Both the position numbers and the translations under genes were made by a program. Positions 53,386-61,781 of a stretch of 64,000 nt of DNA are shown here, piece after piece. Position 1 is the stretch's first letter; every line of letters begins with the position of its first letter. The DNA comes from Celeribacter arenosi (GTDB lineage Bacteria > Pseudomonadota > Alphaproteobacteria > Rhodobacterales > Rhodobacteraceae). The stretch covers positions 1 through 64,000 of the forward strand of contig NZ_BAABDF010000006.1 in assembly GCF_039539485.1 (NCBI RefSeq), in the 5' to 3' direction. The notes beneath the pieces are model-generated. The model worked only from the letters and a program-made list of their open reading frames with translations, did not search any database and was not told where the DNA came from.

Positions 53386-54483
53386 TCACACCTCCTTCTT
53401 GCGGCTGAAGAACAGGAACATTTTTTCGAGCGGGATACGCACCATATTGTCGAGCGCGCCGGTGAACATGATCACCAAAGCCTGAATGACCACGACCAAT
53501 TCGCGCGGGATCGATTCCCAGAAACTTAGCTCCGCCCCGCCCTGATAGAGGAACCCGAACAGCAGCGCGGCGAGCACGATCCCCACCGGATGGTTGCGCC
53601 CCATGAGCGCCACGGCGATGCCGATAAATCCCGCACCCTCAACCGCGTTGTCGATCAGCCGCTCGGCCTCACCCATCACGTTGTTGATCGCCATCAGACC
53701 GGCCAAACCACCCGAAATCAGCATGGCGATAATCACGATCCGCGACGGGTTGATGCCCGCGTATTTTGCCGCGGTTTCCGAGTTGCCAAAGGCACGGATC
53801 TGATAGCCGAGCCGCGTTTTCCACATCAAAATCCAGAACACAAAGGCCGCAAATAGCGCCACGAGGAAGGACACGTTCGCAGGCGCGTTCTTGTTGAAAT
53901 CGATCCCGAAGGGGGCCAGCATTTCATGGAAGGTCGGCAGATGCGCCCCGACGGGAAACTTGGCCGTTTCCGCAGCCATCGCACCGGGAACTTTCAGAAC
54001 CTTGGTCAACAAATAGCCGAGCAATGCGGCGGCAATAAAGTTGAACATGATCGTGGTAATCACGATGTGGCTACCGCGCTTGGCCTGCAAATAGGCAGGA
54101 ATAAACGCCCAAGCGGCTCCGAAAAGTGCACCCATAGCCATCGCGGCGGGCAGGGCCAGCGTCCAATGCGGCCATTGCACAGCCAGACAGACCAAGGCCA
54201 CGCCGAGGCCCCCCAACATCGCCTGACCTTCGCCACCGATGTTGAACAGGCGCGTGTGCGATGCGACCGCAAACGACAGGCCGGTAAAGATGAAATTGGT
54301 GGTGTAATAGAGCGTATAGCCCAGACCATTGGTGCTCCCGAAGGCACCATCGACCATCACTTTGATCGCTTCGAACGGGTTCTTCCCAATGCCCCAGATC
54401 ACCAGACCGGAAAAAAAGAAGGCCAGCAAAATCGAGAACAGGGGAATCAGGACGGCATCCGCCCACTTCGGCATTTTCTGCAT
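53386..54483 (-). CDS. ABC transporter permease, BMP/nucleoside type (first subunit)
   Basis: A 365-residue permease with about nine helices, including LFNIGGEGQAMLGGLGVAL and RAFGNSETAAKYAGINPSR, as in YufP-like subunits of nucleoside ABC transporters. It abuts the ATPase gene directly and heterodimerises with the second permease. Confidence 0.93.
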   Translation of the reverse strand: MQKMPKWADAVLIPLFSILLAFFFSGLVIWGIGKNPFEAIKVMVDGAFGSTNGLGYTLYYTTNFIFTGLSFAVASHTRLFNIGGEGQAMLGGLGVALVCLAVQWPHWTLALPAAMAMGALFGAAWAFIPAYLQAKRGSHIVITTIMFNFIAAALLGYLLTKVLKVPGAMAAETAKFPVGAHLPTFHEMLAPFGIDFNKNAPANVSFLVALFAAFVFWILMWKTRLGYQIRAFGNSETAAKYAGINPSRIVIIAMLISGGLAGLMAINNVMGEAERLIDNAVEGAGFIGIAVALMGRNHPVGIVLAALLFGFLYQGGAELSFWESIPRELVVVIQALVIMFTGALDNMVRIPLEKMFLFFSRKKEV

Positions 54484-56067
54484 TTACTGGTCCCCCTCGG
54501 TGATACCCGCCATCATCAGACCCAATTCGCCCTCGTTCGTTTCACCGGGGTTCTTCTCCCCCATGATCCGCCCGTCGAACATCACAACGATGCGGTCCGA
54601 CAGCGACATGATCTCGTCGAGCTCCACAGACACGAGCAGGATCGCTTTGCCCTGATCGCGCAGGGCGACGATTTGCTGGTGGATAAACTCGATCGCCCCG
54701 ATATCCACGCCCCGTGTCGGCTGCCCGACGAGCAAGAGATCAGGGTTACGCTCGATCTCGCGCGCCAGAACCAGCTTCTGCTGGTTGCCACCCGAAAAGG
54801 ACTTCGCCTCCAGCTTCGGATTGGGCGGGCGGACGTCGAAACGGTCCATCTTGGCCTGCGTCGCCGCCTTGATCGCGGCGTTATCCATCAAGAACCGGTT
54901 CTTTTGATATTCCGGCGCGTTGTGATAGCCGAAAATCATGTTTTCCCAGGCCTGGAATTCCAGAATCAAACCCTCGTCGTGACGGTCCTCTGGCACATTG
55001 GCGATCCCCCGCTTGCGCCGCGACTGGCCATCCGAATGCTTGCCGGTGAGGTCGATTTCCTCGCCGTTCATGCGCACGATGCCACTCGCCTTGCGATAGC
55101 CGCCGAGCACTTCGAGCAATTCGGATTGCCCGTTACCCGACACCCCCGCAATGCCCAGAATTTCGCCCGCACGGACATTCAGGTTGATCCCTTTGACGCG
55201 CTCCACGCCCAATTCGTCGCGCACCCGCAGGTCCTCGACCTCCAACACGGGCTTGCCCGGGTTTGCCGGTGACTTGGTCACTTCCAACAACACCTTGCGC
55301 CCCACCATCATCTCGGCGAGCTGCTCGGGCGAGGTGCCCGATGTCTTGACCGTGGCCGTCATTTCGCCGCGCCGCATCACCGACACCGTATCGGTGACTT
55401 CCATGATTTCGCGCAGCTTGTGGGTGATCAGAATGATCGTCTTTCCCTGCTCCTTCAGCCCTTGCAGGATGCGGAACAAATGGTCCGCCTCGGCAGGGGT
55501 GAGAACCCCCGTCGGCTCGTCCAGAATGAGGATATCCGCCTGGCGATAGAGCGCCTTGAGGATCTCGACCCGCTGCTGGTGGCCCACGGACAGGTCTTCG
55601 ATCAGCGCATCGGGATCGACAGAAAGTTCATATTCATCAGAGAGTTGCTTCAACAGCCCGCGCGCTTTCGCGATCGACGGACGAAGCATCGGACCCTCTT
55701 CGGCCCCCAGAATCACATTCTCGAGGACGGTAAAATTCTCAACCAGTTTGAAGTGCTGGAACACCATACCGATTCCGGCCGCAATCGCTGCCTGACTGTC
55801 GGTAATCTCGACCTTCTGGCCGTTGATAATGACCTCGCCCGCGTCGGCTTTGTAGAACCCGTACAGGATCGACATCAGCGTGGATTTCCCCGCGCCGTTT
55901 TCGCCGATGATGCCGTGGATCGTGCCCTTCTGGACGGTAATCGAAATGTCCTTGTTGGCCTGAACCGGCCCAAAAGCCTTTGAAATCCCCCGAAGCTCGA
56001 TAGCCGGGGCGGGCGAAGCGGTGGGGGCGGCAGTTGCCTGCCGCCCCTTTTCCGATTGAGCGCTCAT
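54484..56067 (-). CDS. ABC transporter ATP-binding protein, BMP/nucleoside type
   Basis: A 527-residue double ATPase. The first cassette has Walker A GENGAGKST, signature LSVGHQQRVE and Walker B ILILDEPT. The second has the degenerate Walker A GVSGNGQSE and signature FSGGNQQKLV, the usual asymmetry in sugar/nucleoside importers of this class. It lies between the BMP gene (12 bases away) and the first permease. Confidence 0.94.
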   Translation of the reverse strand: MSAQSEKGRQATAAPTASPAPAIELRGISKAFGPVQANKDISITVQKGTIHGIIGENGAGKSTLMSILYGFYKADAGEVIINGQKVEITDSQAAIAAGIGMVFQHFKLVENFTVLENVILGAEEGPMLRPSIAKARGLLKQLSDEYELSVDPDALIEDLSVGHQQRVEILKALYRQADILILDEPTGVLTPAEADHLFRILQGLKEQGKTIILITHKLREIMEVTDTVSVMRRGEMTATVKTSGTSPEQLAEMMVGRKVLLEVTKSPANPGKPVLEVEDLRVRDELGVERVKGINLNVRAGEILGIAGVSGNGQSELLEVLGGYRKASGIVRMNGEEIDLTGKHSDGQSRRKRGIANVPEDRHDEGLILEFQAWENMIFGYHNAPEYQKNRFLMDNAAIKAATQAKMDRFDVRPPNPKLEAKSFSGGNQQKLVLAREIERNPDLLLVGQPTRGVDIGAIEFIHQQIVALRDQGKAILLVSVELDEIMSLSDRIVVMFDGRIMGEKNPGETNEGELGLMMAGITEGDQ

Positions 56068-56079
56068 ACGAGGCGACCC

Positions 56080-57069
56080 TTAGTACGCCGGGCAGGATTC
56101 GTCGGACATGTAGTCGTGAACCACGATCTCACCGGAGATGATTTTGGCTTTTGCGTCTTCGACAGCAGCCAACATTTCAGGTGTCACGAGGTCCGCGTTG
56201 TACTCGTCCATCGCAACGCCAACGCCATCATTGGCCAGACCCATCACGAAGATACCGGCTTCGAGATCTTCACCGGCGGTGAAGGCCTCATAAACAGCGT
56301 TATCAACGCGCTTGACCATGGAGGTCAGCATGGAACCCGGCTGGAGGTAGTTCTGGTTGCTATCCACACCGATGGCGAGGATGCCTTCGTCTTTTGCAGT
56401 CTGGAGAACGCCCAGACCGGTACCGCCAGCTGCGGCGTAGACGACTTCGGAACCTTGGCCGATCTGCGCCTTGGTCAATTCGCCACCCTTAACCGGATCG
56501 TTCCATGCGGCAGGCGTGGTGCCGGTCATGTTGACGATCACGTTGGCGTCAGGCTTCACGGATTTCACGCCCTGCGCGTAACCACATGCGAATTTGGAGA
56601 TCAGCGGGATGTCCATGCCGCCAACGAAGGAAACCGTGTCACCCTCGGATGCCATTGCAGCCATCACACCGGCGAGGAACGACCCTTCGTGCTCGTTGAA
56701 CACAACCGAACGCACGTTCGGCGCAGGGGTGACCATGTCGATGATCGCGAATTTCGTGTCAGGGTAATCTGCCGCAACGGTTTCCAGAGCGGAGCCGAAG
56801 GAGAAGCCGGCCATTACGATCGGGTTGAACCCTTTTTCGGCGAAAGCACGCAGAGCCTGCTCGCGCTGTGCGTCGGACTGCAGTTCGACGTCGCGGTAGC
56901 TGCCGCCCGTTTCGGCTGCCCAACGCTCGGCGCCGTTATAAGCGGCTTCGTTGAAGGATTTATCGAACTTGCCGCCAAGGTCGAAAATGATTGCCGGATC
57001 GGCAAGCGCCGCACCGGAGGTCAGCGCGACAGCTGCTGCTGCGCCAAGAAATGATTTCATCAGGGTCAT
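56080..57069 (-). CDS. BMP-family substrate-binding protein
   Basis: A 329-residue periplasmic binding protein with a signal peptide (cleavage near GAALA-DPA). The Bmp fold is shown by FDLGGKFDKSFNEAAYNGAE, then IVMAGFSFGSALE, FVGGMDIPLI, GTGLGVLQ and GVDSNQNYL. Members bind purine nucleosides or related ligands. It is the first gene of the transporter operon and has a structured leader. Confidence 0.95.
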   Translation of the reverse strand: MTLMKSFLGAAAAVALTSGAALADPAIIFDLGGKFDKSFNEAAYNGAERWAAETGGSYRDVELQSDAQREQALRAFAEKGFNPIVMAGFSFGSALETVAADYPDTKFAIIDMVTPAPNVRSVVFNEHEGSFLAGVMAAMASEGDTVSFVGGMDIPLISKFACGYAQGVKSVKPDANVIVNMTGTTPAAWNDPVKGGELTKAQIGQGSEVVYAAAGGTGLGVLQTAKDEGILAIGVDSNQNYLQPGSMLTSMVKRVDNAVYEAFTAGEDLEAGIFVMGLANDGVGVAMDEYNADLVTPEMLAAVEDAKAKIISGEIVVHDYMSDESCPAY

Positions 57070-57098
57070 GGTATTCTCCCGTTAGGTACTTTGTATTG

Positions 57099-57184
57099 GG
57101 GCAAGCATTAGGCACTTGCCCGAAGAGCAGGCACTTTGCTGCCCGTCACCATGGGATTAGGGCGCTTCACCGCGGGAGGGTCAA
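57099..57184 (-). promoter_or_regulatory. Promoter and structured leader of the nucleoside-transporter operon
   Basis: On the minus strand TTGACC (57184-57179) and CCTAAT (57161-57156), 17 bases apart, form a good promoter. The leader of about 80 bases contains a 7-bp hairpin GGGCAAG/CTTGCCC (57099-57121), a second potential stem, and a direct repeat of AAGTGCCT (57129-57136 and 57110-57117). It does not match a known purine riboswitch. Confidence 0.5.
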
Positions 57185-57251
57185 CAGGATTTTTACCATT
57201 TGGTCGCATGCCGCCCTTTGAACGGGCGTCTTCACTGCCCGCGACGTAGGG

Positions 57252-57683
57252 TCACGCCTGTTTTAGTAGCTTTGTCATGATGATCGCGTCCACGCCGCTG
57301 CCATCACGCGTCCTGTAGTAGGCCCGACGCCGACCAGATTCGTCGTATCCGGCAGAGCGATAGAGGGCGAGCGCGCGGGTATTGGTTTGCGCGACATCCA
57401 GAAACGAGCGGGTCGCCCCGCGCGCCATCGCCTCTGACTCATAGGCCAAAAACGCCGCCCGCCCGAACCCGCGCCCCTGCGCGTCGGGGGCCACGGCCAG
57501 CGTCAGCAATTCCGCCTCATCGACAACCACACGCCCGAGCGCAAAGGCCATTGGCGCGGGCGCGACGAGAAACACACGCTCGCTGGCTAACATTTCCGCA
57601 AAATCGCGGGCACTCCAGGGAGGGGGGGTGTCAAAGGTCTGCGCGTGAACCCGCGCGAGCGCTTCAAAGTCCGGCGAGGACAT
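57252..57683 (-). CDS. GNAT-family N-acetyltransferase (RimI-like)
   Basis: A 143-residue acetyltransferase. The acetyl-CoA motif is LAVAPDAQGRGFGRAAF, followed by SFLDVAQTNTRALALYRSAGY with the downstream Asn and Tyr. This resembles RimI-type ribosomal-protein acetyltransferases, but specificity is not proven. Its start codon immediately follows the Nfu gene stop. Confidence 0.88.
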   Translation of the reverse strand: MSSPDFEALARVHAQTFDTPPPWSARDFAEMLASERVFLVAPAPMAFALGRVVVDEAELLTLAVAPDAQGRGFGRAAFLAYESEAMARGATRSFLDVAQTNTRALALYRSAGYDESGRRRAYYRTRDGSGVDAIIMTKLLKQA

Positions 57684-58247
57684 TCAGGCCGCGACGGGGC
57701 GCACTTCGAGAACTTCGGGAATATAGTGGCGCAACAGGTTCTCGATACCCATCTTGAGCGTCAGCGTCGACGACGGACAGCCCGCACAGGCACCCTGCAT
57801 ATGCAGGTAAACCACACCGCGCTCAAACCCGTGGAACGTGATATCACCGCCGTCTTGGGCAACGGCAGGACGCACGCGCGTGTCGAGCAATTCCTTGATC
57901 TGGTTGACGATATCGCTGTCGGGACCATCGTGTTCGGCATGGCCTGCGGAAACAGTCGCCTCGCCCGCCATCACCGGCGCACCCGATTGGAAATGCTCCA
58001 TGATCGCGCCGAGGATCGCCGGTTTGACGTGATCCCAATCGGTCGCCTCATCCTTCGTCACTGTCACGAAGTCATGGCCAAAAAACACGCCCGTCACATT
58101 GCCCACCGCAAATACGCGCGCGGCAAGCGGCGATGATTGCGCGGCTTCTTCGCTGGTGAAATCCGCAGTCCCTGCGTCCAGAACAGTCTGGCCGGGGAGG
58201 AATTTCAACGTCGCTGGGTTCGGGGTGGATTCCGTTTGGATGAACAT
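57684..58247 (-). CDS. NfuA-type iron-sulfur cluster carrier
   Basis: A 187-residue protein with an N-terminal Nfu_N domain (QTESTPNPATLKFLPG) and a C-terminal NifU domain with CxxC in GACAGCPSST. It delivers [4Fe-4S] clusters to target enzymes such as aconitase or lipoyl synthase. It forms a two-gene unit with the acetyltransferase. A ribosome binding site is not strong. Confidence 0.95.
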   Translation of the reverse strand: MFIQTESTPNPATLKFLPGQTVLDAGTADFTSEEAAQSSPLAARVFAVGNVTGVFFGHDFVTVTKDEATDWDHVKPAILGAIMEHFQSGAPVMAGEATVSAGHAEHDGPDSDIVNQIKELLDTRVRPAVAQDGGDITFHGFERGVVYLHMQGACAGCPSSTLTLKMGIENLLRHYIPEVLEVRPVAA

Positions 58248-58356
58248 GGGCCCAATTCCTTATCATTCAGGTCGGATATGCGCTCTTCGGGGGCGAAAGT
58301 CAAGATTTGGAATGATTCTAAACCCGTGATTGTCGCCACGTTTGCGCCTTACCGCC

Positions 58357-58812
58357 TCAGGTCACCGCTTCGAGTCGCTCTTTGCTCATGTCGCCGGGCA
58401 CGATGGTTATCGGAATGGGCAGAAAACCCGCCTGTTTCGTCATCGCGGCCACCAATGGCCCCGGACCGGTCTTTTCGGTGCCCGCGCCCAGAACCAGAAC
58501 ACCAATCGCAGGGTCTTCTTTAACCTGCGAAAAAATCTCCTGCACCACCTCGCCTTCACGGATCACCAACTCGGGATCGATGTTCTGGCGGTCGCGCATC
58601 CATTTCGCGAAAACTTCGAAATGCGCGATAATCCGGTCGCGGGTTTCTTCGCGCATCAGATCGGCCACCCCGATCCAATGATTGAACTCATCGGGGGGAA
58701 TCACCGAAAGAATCGTCACACCGCCCCCCGTCGAGGCCGCCCGCATCGCGGCGAACCGCATCGCGTTGAGGCACTCGCGGCTGTCGTCGAGAATAACGAG
58801 AAACTTGCGCAT
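58357..58812 (-). CDS. Universal stress protein (UspA family)
   Basis: A 151-residue UspA-fold protein beginning MRKFLVILDDSRECLNAMRF. The C-terminal nucleotide-binding loop is GVLVLGAGTEKTGPGPLVAAM, close to the G-2x-G-9x-G-[S/T] pattern. A longer frame up to 59076 exists, but it runs through a terminator, so the start at 58812 is chosen. The gene appears to stand alone. Confidence 0.88.
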   Translation of the reverse strand: MRKFLVILDDSRECLNAMRFAAMRAASTGGGVTILSVIPPDEFNHWIGVADLMREETRDRIIAHFEVFAKWMRDRQNIDPELVIREGEVVQEIFSQVKEDPAIGVLVLGAGTEKTGPGPLVAAMTKQAGFLPIPITIVPGDMSKERLEAVT

Positions 58813-58905
58813 GTCGGGGTCCGGCCCATCGTTGTTTTGGCTGCATGATTTCGCGGCGATGATGGCGAAGGAGCCCCGATGTGGCAAGCGTTCAGTCCCC
58901 GCTGC

Positions 58906-58935
58906 GAAAAACCCCCGGCCAGAGCGGGCCGGGGG
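58906..58935 (-). terminator. Terminator downstream of the VOC gene
   Basis: CCCCCGGCC (58912-58920) and GGCCGGGGG (58927-58935) form a 9-bp stem with TTTTT on the minus strand. It sits 141 bases after the VOC stop, in a 264-base gap that otherwise shows nothing I can name. Confidence 0.85.
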
Positions 58936-59076
58936 AGAGGTTCGTGATCGGAACGCTCGGGGAAAACGATCCTGCGAAGCCTGCCGGTTTTGGGACGTAA
59001 CAGCTCGGGGACGGACGCTGGTGTCCGGCGCTTCGTGGTCACAGGGTATGCGCCTTTTGAATCGGGCGTATGACAC

Positions 59077-59565
59077 TCACGGCGTGTCGAGCGTTGCCAT
59101 GATCCCGTCGAGATCGAGAGGCTCGTTGACGATCGCATAGGTGCCGTTTTCATCGCGTGGCCATTCCTCGCGCGGGCGATCACGATAGAGCTCGATACCA
59201 TTGCCGTCCGGATCGCTCAGATAGATCGCTTCGGACAACGCATGATCCGCCGCCCCCTCAAAAACCACGCCCGCATCCATACAACGCTGGATCGCCACGG
59301 CGAGCGCATGACGCGACGGATAAAGAAAGGCGACGTGATACAGGCCGGGTTGGCGGCGCGGTCCGGGCGCGGCGCCCTCGCTTTCCCAGGTATTGAGGCC
59401 AATGTGGTGATGATAGCCGCCCGCGCTCAAAAACGCGGCCTGCTTGCCGTAGCGCAGCTGCAACTCGAACCCGAGCACATCGCGGTAAAAGGCGATGGAG
59501 CGTTCAAGGTCGCTGACTTTGAGATGGATGTGACCAACGGTCGTTTCGGGATGGATCGGGGGCAT
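59077..59565 (-). CDS. VOC-family (glyoxalase/dioxygenase-like) protein
   Basis: A 162-residue single VOC domain. GHIHLKVSDLERSIAFYRDVLGFEL carries the first metal-site His, GYHHHIGLNTWE the central part, and LSDPDGNGIELYRD the C-terminal Glu. Related enzymes include glyoxalase I, ring-cleavage dioxygenases and antibiotic-resistance proteins, so the substrate is open. The start at 59565 has AAGGAGA upstream. Confidence 0.88.
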   Translation of the reverse strand: MPPIHPETTVGHIHLKVSDLERSIAFYRDVLGFELQLRYGKQAAFLSAGGYHHHIGLNTWESEGAAPGPRRQPGLYHVAFLYPSRHALAVAIQRCMDAGVVFEGAADHALSEAIYLSDPDGNGIELYRDRPREEWPRDENGTYAIVNEPLDLDGIMATLDTP

Positions 59566-59602
59566 GGGAAATCTCCTTTGATCCGAAGATAATCCGTTAT
59601 CC

Positions 59603-59650
59603 TGCGCACACAATATTCCATTTATGCGCAGTGTCCCTCATTTTGCGCAC
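59603..59650. promoter_or_regulatory. Three TGCGCA elements between VOC and L,D-transpeptidase genes
   Basis: TGCGCA occurs at 59603-59608, 59625-59630 and 59644-59649, 22 and 19 bases apart, in the 212-base divergent region. Two copies continue into CAC. They may be operator half-sites. Confidence 0.3.
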
Positions 59651-59777
59651 ACTCGACCCGCGCCAGATCCCCCCGCACACCACATTGTGAGTTGTGAATT
59701 TGTCGCCCGATGACCGAAGTTGTCCAAAAACGCCCCTCACAGCAGTCGCCCACCCCAACGAAAGCTCCGACAACCCG

Positions 59778-60344
59778 ATGACCCACCTCACCAAACGCCG
59801 CTTTCTCGCCCTGACACTCGCCGCCCCCTTCGTGGCTACTGCCGCACGGGCGCAGGAGGCGGACCGCCCTGTCACCACAACCACACGGCGCAACATTTCC
59901 AGCTTTCGCACCGTCGCGTGGCAGGACCATTTCGACCAGATCGGCAAAGGCGCAATCGTCGCTGACACCGTTTCCCGCGCGCTGCATTTCTGGAGCGTCG
60001 ATGGCGACTACAAACTCTACCCGACCTCCGTGCCGATCTCCGAAGAACTCACCAAACGGGGCTACACAGAAGTCATCAAAAAGGTCGAAGGCCCGACATG
60101 GACCCCGACGCCGTCAATGCGCGAACGCGACCCCTCGCTGCCCCGCGTCGTGCCCGCAGGTCCGAAAAACCCGCTCGGCACCCACGCGCTCTACCTGTCG
60201 TGGCAATACTACCGGATCCACGGCACCCACGACACGCGCAAGATCGGCCGCCTGTCCTCGGATGGCTGTATCGGGCTCTATAACGAAATGATCGCCGACC
60301 TCTATTCACGCGTGCCCGTGGGCACTCAGGTCCGCGTGATCTGA
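59778..60344 (+). CDS. L,D-transpeptidase (YkuD family)
   Basis: A 188-residue exported enzyme with a twin-Arg-like/Sec signal (TKRRFLALTLAAPFVATAARAQ). The catalytic motif is HGTHDTRKIGRLSSDGCIGLYN with active-site Cys. The usual Arg/Asn after the Cys-Ile/Val pair is Gly here. WTPTPSMRERDPSLPRVVP is typical of YkuD enzymes that form 3-3 peptidoglycan cross-links or attach lipoproteins. The start at 59778 begins the signal peptide. Confidence 0.9.
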   Translation: MTHLTKRRFLALTLAAPFVATAARAQEADRPVTTTTRRNISSFRTVAWQDHFDQIGKGAIVADTVSRALHFWSVDGDYKLYPTSVPISEELTKRGYTEVIKKVEGPTWTPTPSMRERDPSLPRVVPAGPKNPLGTHALYLSWQYYRIHGTHDTRKIGRLSSDGCIGLYNEMIADLYSRVPVGTQVRVI

Positions 60345-60357
60345 GCGCCCCGCCGCC

Positions 60358-60741
60358 TCACGTCCACAGACGCAGCAAAACCCAAACGCCGAGCAACAGC
60401 CCCGGCGCGGTGACCAGAAACATCGCGCCGCCGCGCGCCTTGTTGTCGTAGATCACCCAATGCATCACCCGCCCGATGGCAAAGGACGCCACCGCCGCCC
60501 ATAGCCACCCCGCGCTAAGCCCCATCGTCTCCGCCGCAAAGATCGCCAGCGCGATGAGCGGCGCGGTTTCGATGAAATTGCCATGCGCGCGGATGCGTTT
60601 GAACAAAACCGGATCGCCCCCGTCACCGCGCAGGATGTTATGCGCCCCGCGATAGGTGCCGATCCACGCGGTAAATGGCACCAAAAGCGCGGCGCAGATT
60701 GCAATGAAGGTCAGGGTGACGGGAATATCGGTCGGGGTCAT
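60358..60741 (-). CDS. MAPEG-family membrane protein
   Basis: A 127-residue protein with four membrane helices and the family core RAHGNFIETAPLIALAIFAAE, then FAIGRVMHWVIYD. It is a better match to the family than the second MAPEG gene at 19969. Function unknown. It converges on the L,D-transpeptidase gene. Confidence 0.9.
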   Translation of the reverse strand: MTPTDIPVTLTFIAICAALLVPFTAWIGTYRGAHNILRGDGGDPVLFKRIRAHGNFIETAPLIALAIFAAETMGLSAGWLWAAVASFAIGRVMHWVIYDNKARGGAMFLVTAPGLLLGVWVLLRLWT

Positions 60742-60750
60742 AGTGCCGCC

Positions 60751-61038
60751 TCACATTTCGAGGGCAGGGGCGATTTCGATGCTCCCGCCGAGGGTGAGGA
60801 TCGGACATTTCTGCGCATGGGCCATGGCCGCGTCCATATCCGCGGCGTCGATTTTCATGTAGCCCGACACCGGATCGCTCTTGGCGCCAATGAACTGCGA
60901 CGTGCCAACTGCTTCACCCGCATCCAGAACGGCGTCGCCCATCCCGCCGAGCCATGCGGTCCAATCGACCATCATTTTCTCGCCTTCCTCCTGGGACGAC
61001 GGCGCGCCGCCGCGAAAGATCAGAACAAATTTCGACAT
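60751..61038 (-). CDS. YCII-related protein
   Basis: A 95-residue protein with the YCII/DGPF fold: MSKFVLIFRGG, WTAWLGGMGDAVLDAGEAVG and the C-terminal AMAHAQKCPILTLGGSIEI. The fold is ferredoxin-like with a possible His/Asp catalytic site and unknown substrate. It is divergent from the TetR gene across a strong palindrome and is probably controlled by that regulator. Confidence 0.88.
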   Translation of the reverse strand: MSKFVLIFRGGAPSSQEEGEKMMVDWTAWLGGMGDAVLDAGEAVGTSQFIGAKSDPVSGYMKIDAADMDAAMAHAQKCPILTLGGSIEIAPALEM

Positions 61039-61090
61039 GTGATTTCCTTTCGATGATGGGTGTCCATACCCCTAGAATCACCGAAGCCAG

Positions 61091-61110
61091 AATATGTTCA
61101 AGAACATATT
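61091..61110. promoter_or_regulatory. TetR operator between YCII and TetR genes
   Basis: AATATGTTC (61091-61099) and GAACATATT (61102-61110) form a perfect 9-bp inverted repeat around AA. A further GAACAT follows at 61113-61118. This is the size and symmetry expected of a TetR-family operator. Confidence 0.75.
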
Positions 61111-61156
61111 GCGAACATGGGTTAGGCTCTTCGCATTTGCCGACAAAGAGGTTTCC

Positions 61157-61762
61157 ATGCCCTACCCGAAGGACCACAAACAAAAGACCCGCGCCCGCAT
61201 CGTCGAGGCAGCGCGCCAACTGTTCAACACCCACGGCTATGATCGGGTCACCATCGACATGGTGATGGAACGCGCCGGCCTCACGCGCGGCGGGTTCTAT
61301 GCCCATTTCACCTCCAAAGAGGCTCTGTTTGCCGCCGCCGTCGACAGCTTTCTCATGGGGCAGGGTGCCGAGTGGCGCGCACGGGCGGGCGTCGACCCCC
61401 ATGCCTGCCACCAAATCATGGCCGAACGGATGATCGCGGGCTATCTCTCCGCGGCGCATCTGGGAGAGCTGGAGGCGCAATGCCCCCTGATCGCGCTCTC
61501 CTCGGATGTCGCGCGCAGCTCGCCCGAAGTGCGCGCCGCCTATTCAAAGCTTTTGTCGGAAATGGTCTGGCTGTTTGAGGCCAATCTGGGCGGCACAACC
61601 CCCGCCGCGCGCGACCGCGCCATGGCCATCGCGGCGCTCTGTGTGGGCGGGATGATCCTCGCGCGCACGCTGCCCGATAGCGATCTGGCCGACAACGTGC
61701 GCGTCGCAGCCCGCGACATGGCCCTCGCCGCCTGTGCGGGCGATGCAGGGGCCGCGGCCTGA
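61157..61762 (+). CDS. TetR/AcrR-family transcriptional regulator
   Basis: A 201-residue repressor-type regulator. The helix-turn-helix is ARIVEAARQLFNTHGYDRVT with the recognition part MERAGLTRGGFYAHFTSKEAL. The C-terminal ligand domain contains CPLIALSSDVARSSPEV, as in the TetR_C (YjdC/RutR-like) subfamily. The start at 61157 has AGAGG upstream. It probably represses itself and the divergent YCII gene through the palindrome at 61091. Ligand unknown. Confidence 0.92.
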   Translation: MPYPKDHKQKTRARIVEAARQLFNTHGYDRVTIDMVMERAGLTRGGFYAHFTSKEALFAAAVDSFLMGQGAEWRARAGVDPHACHQIMAERMIAGYLSAAHLGELEAQCPLIALSSDVARSSPEVRAAYSKLLSEMVWLFEANLGGTTPAARDRAMAIAALCVGGMILARTLPDSDLADNVRVAARDMALAACAGDAGAAA

Positions 61763-61781
61763 ACCGCGCCCCTCGCGCGTC

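Noticed and set aside
51601..53529. 642-codon plus-strand frame across the TauE and permease genes
   Set aside because: It spans two real minus-strand genes and their terminator, and is rich in His, Arg, Gln and Asp with no domain.
58813..59076. N-terminal extension of the UspA protein
   Set aside because: It would run through a strong terminator hairpin and adds sequence unrelated to UspA.
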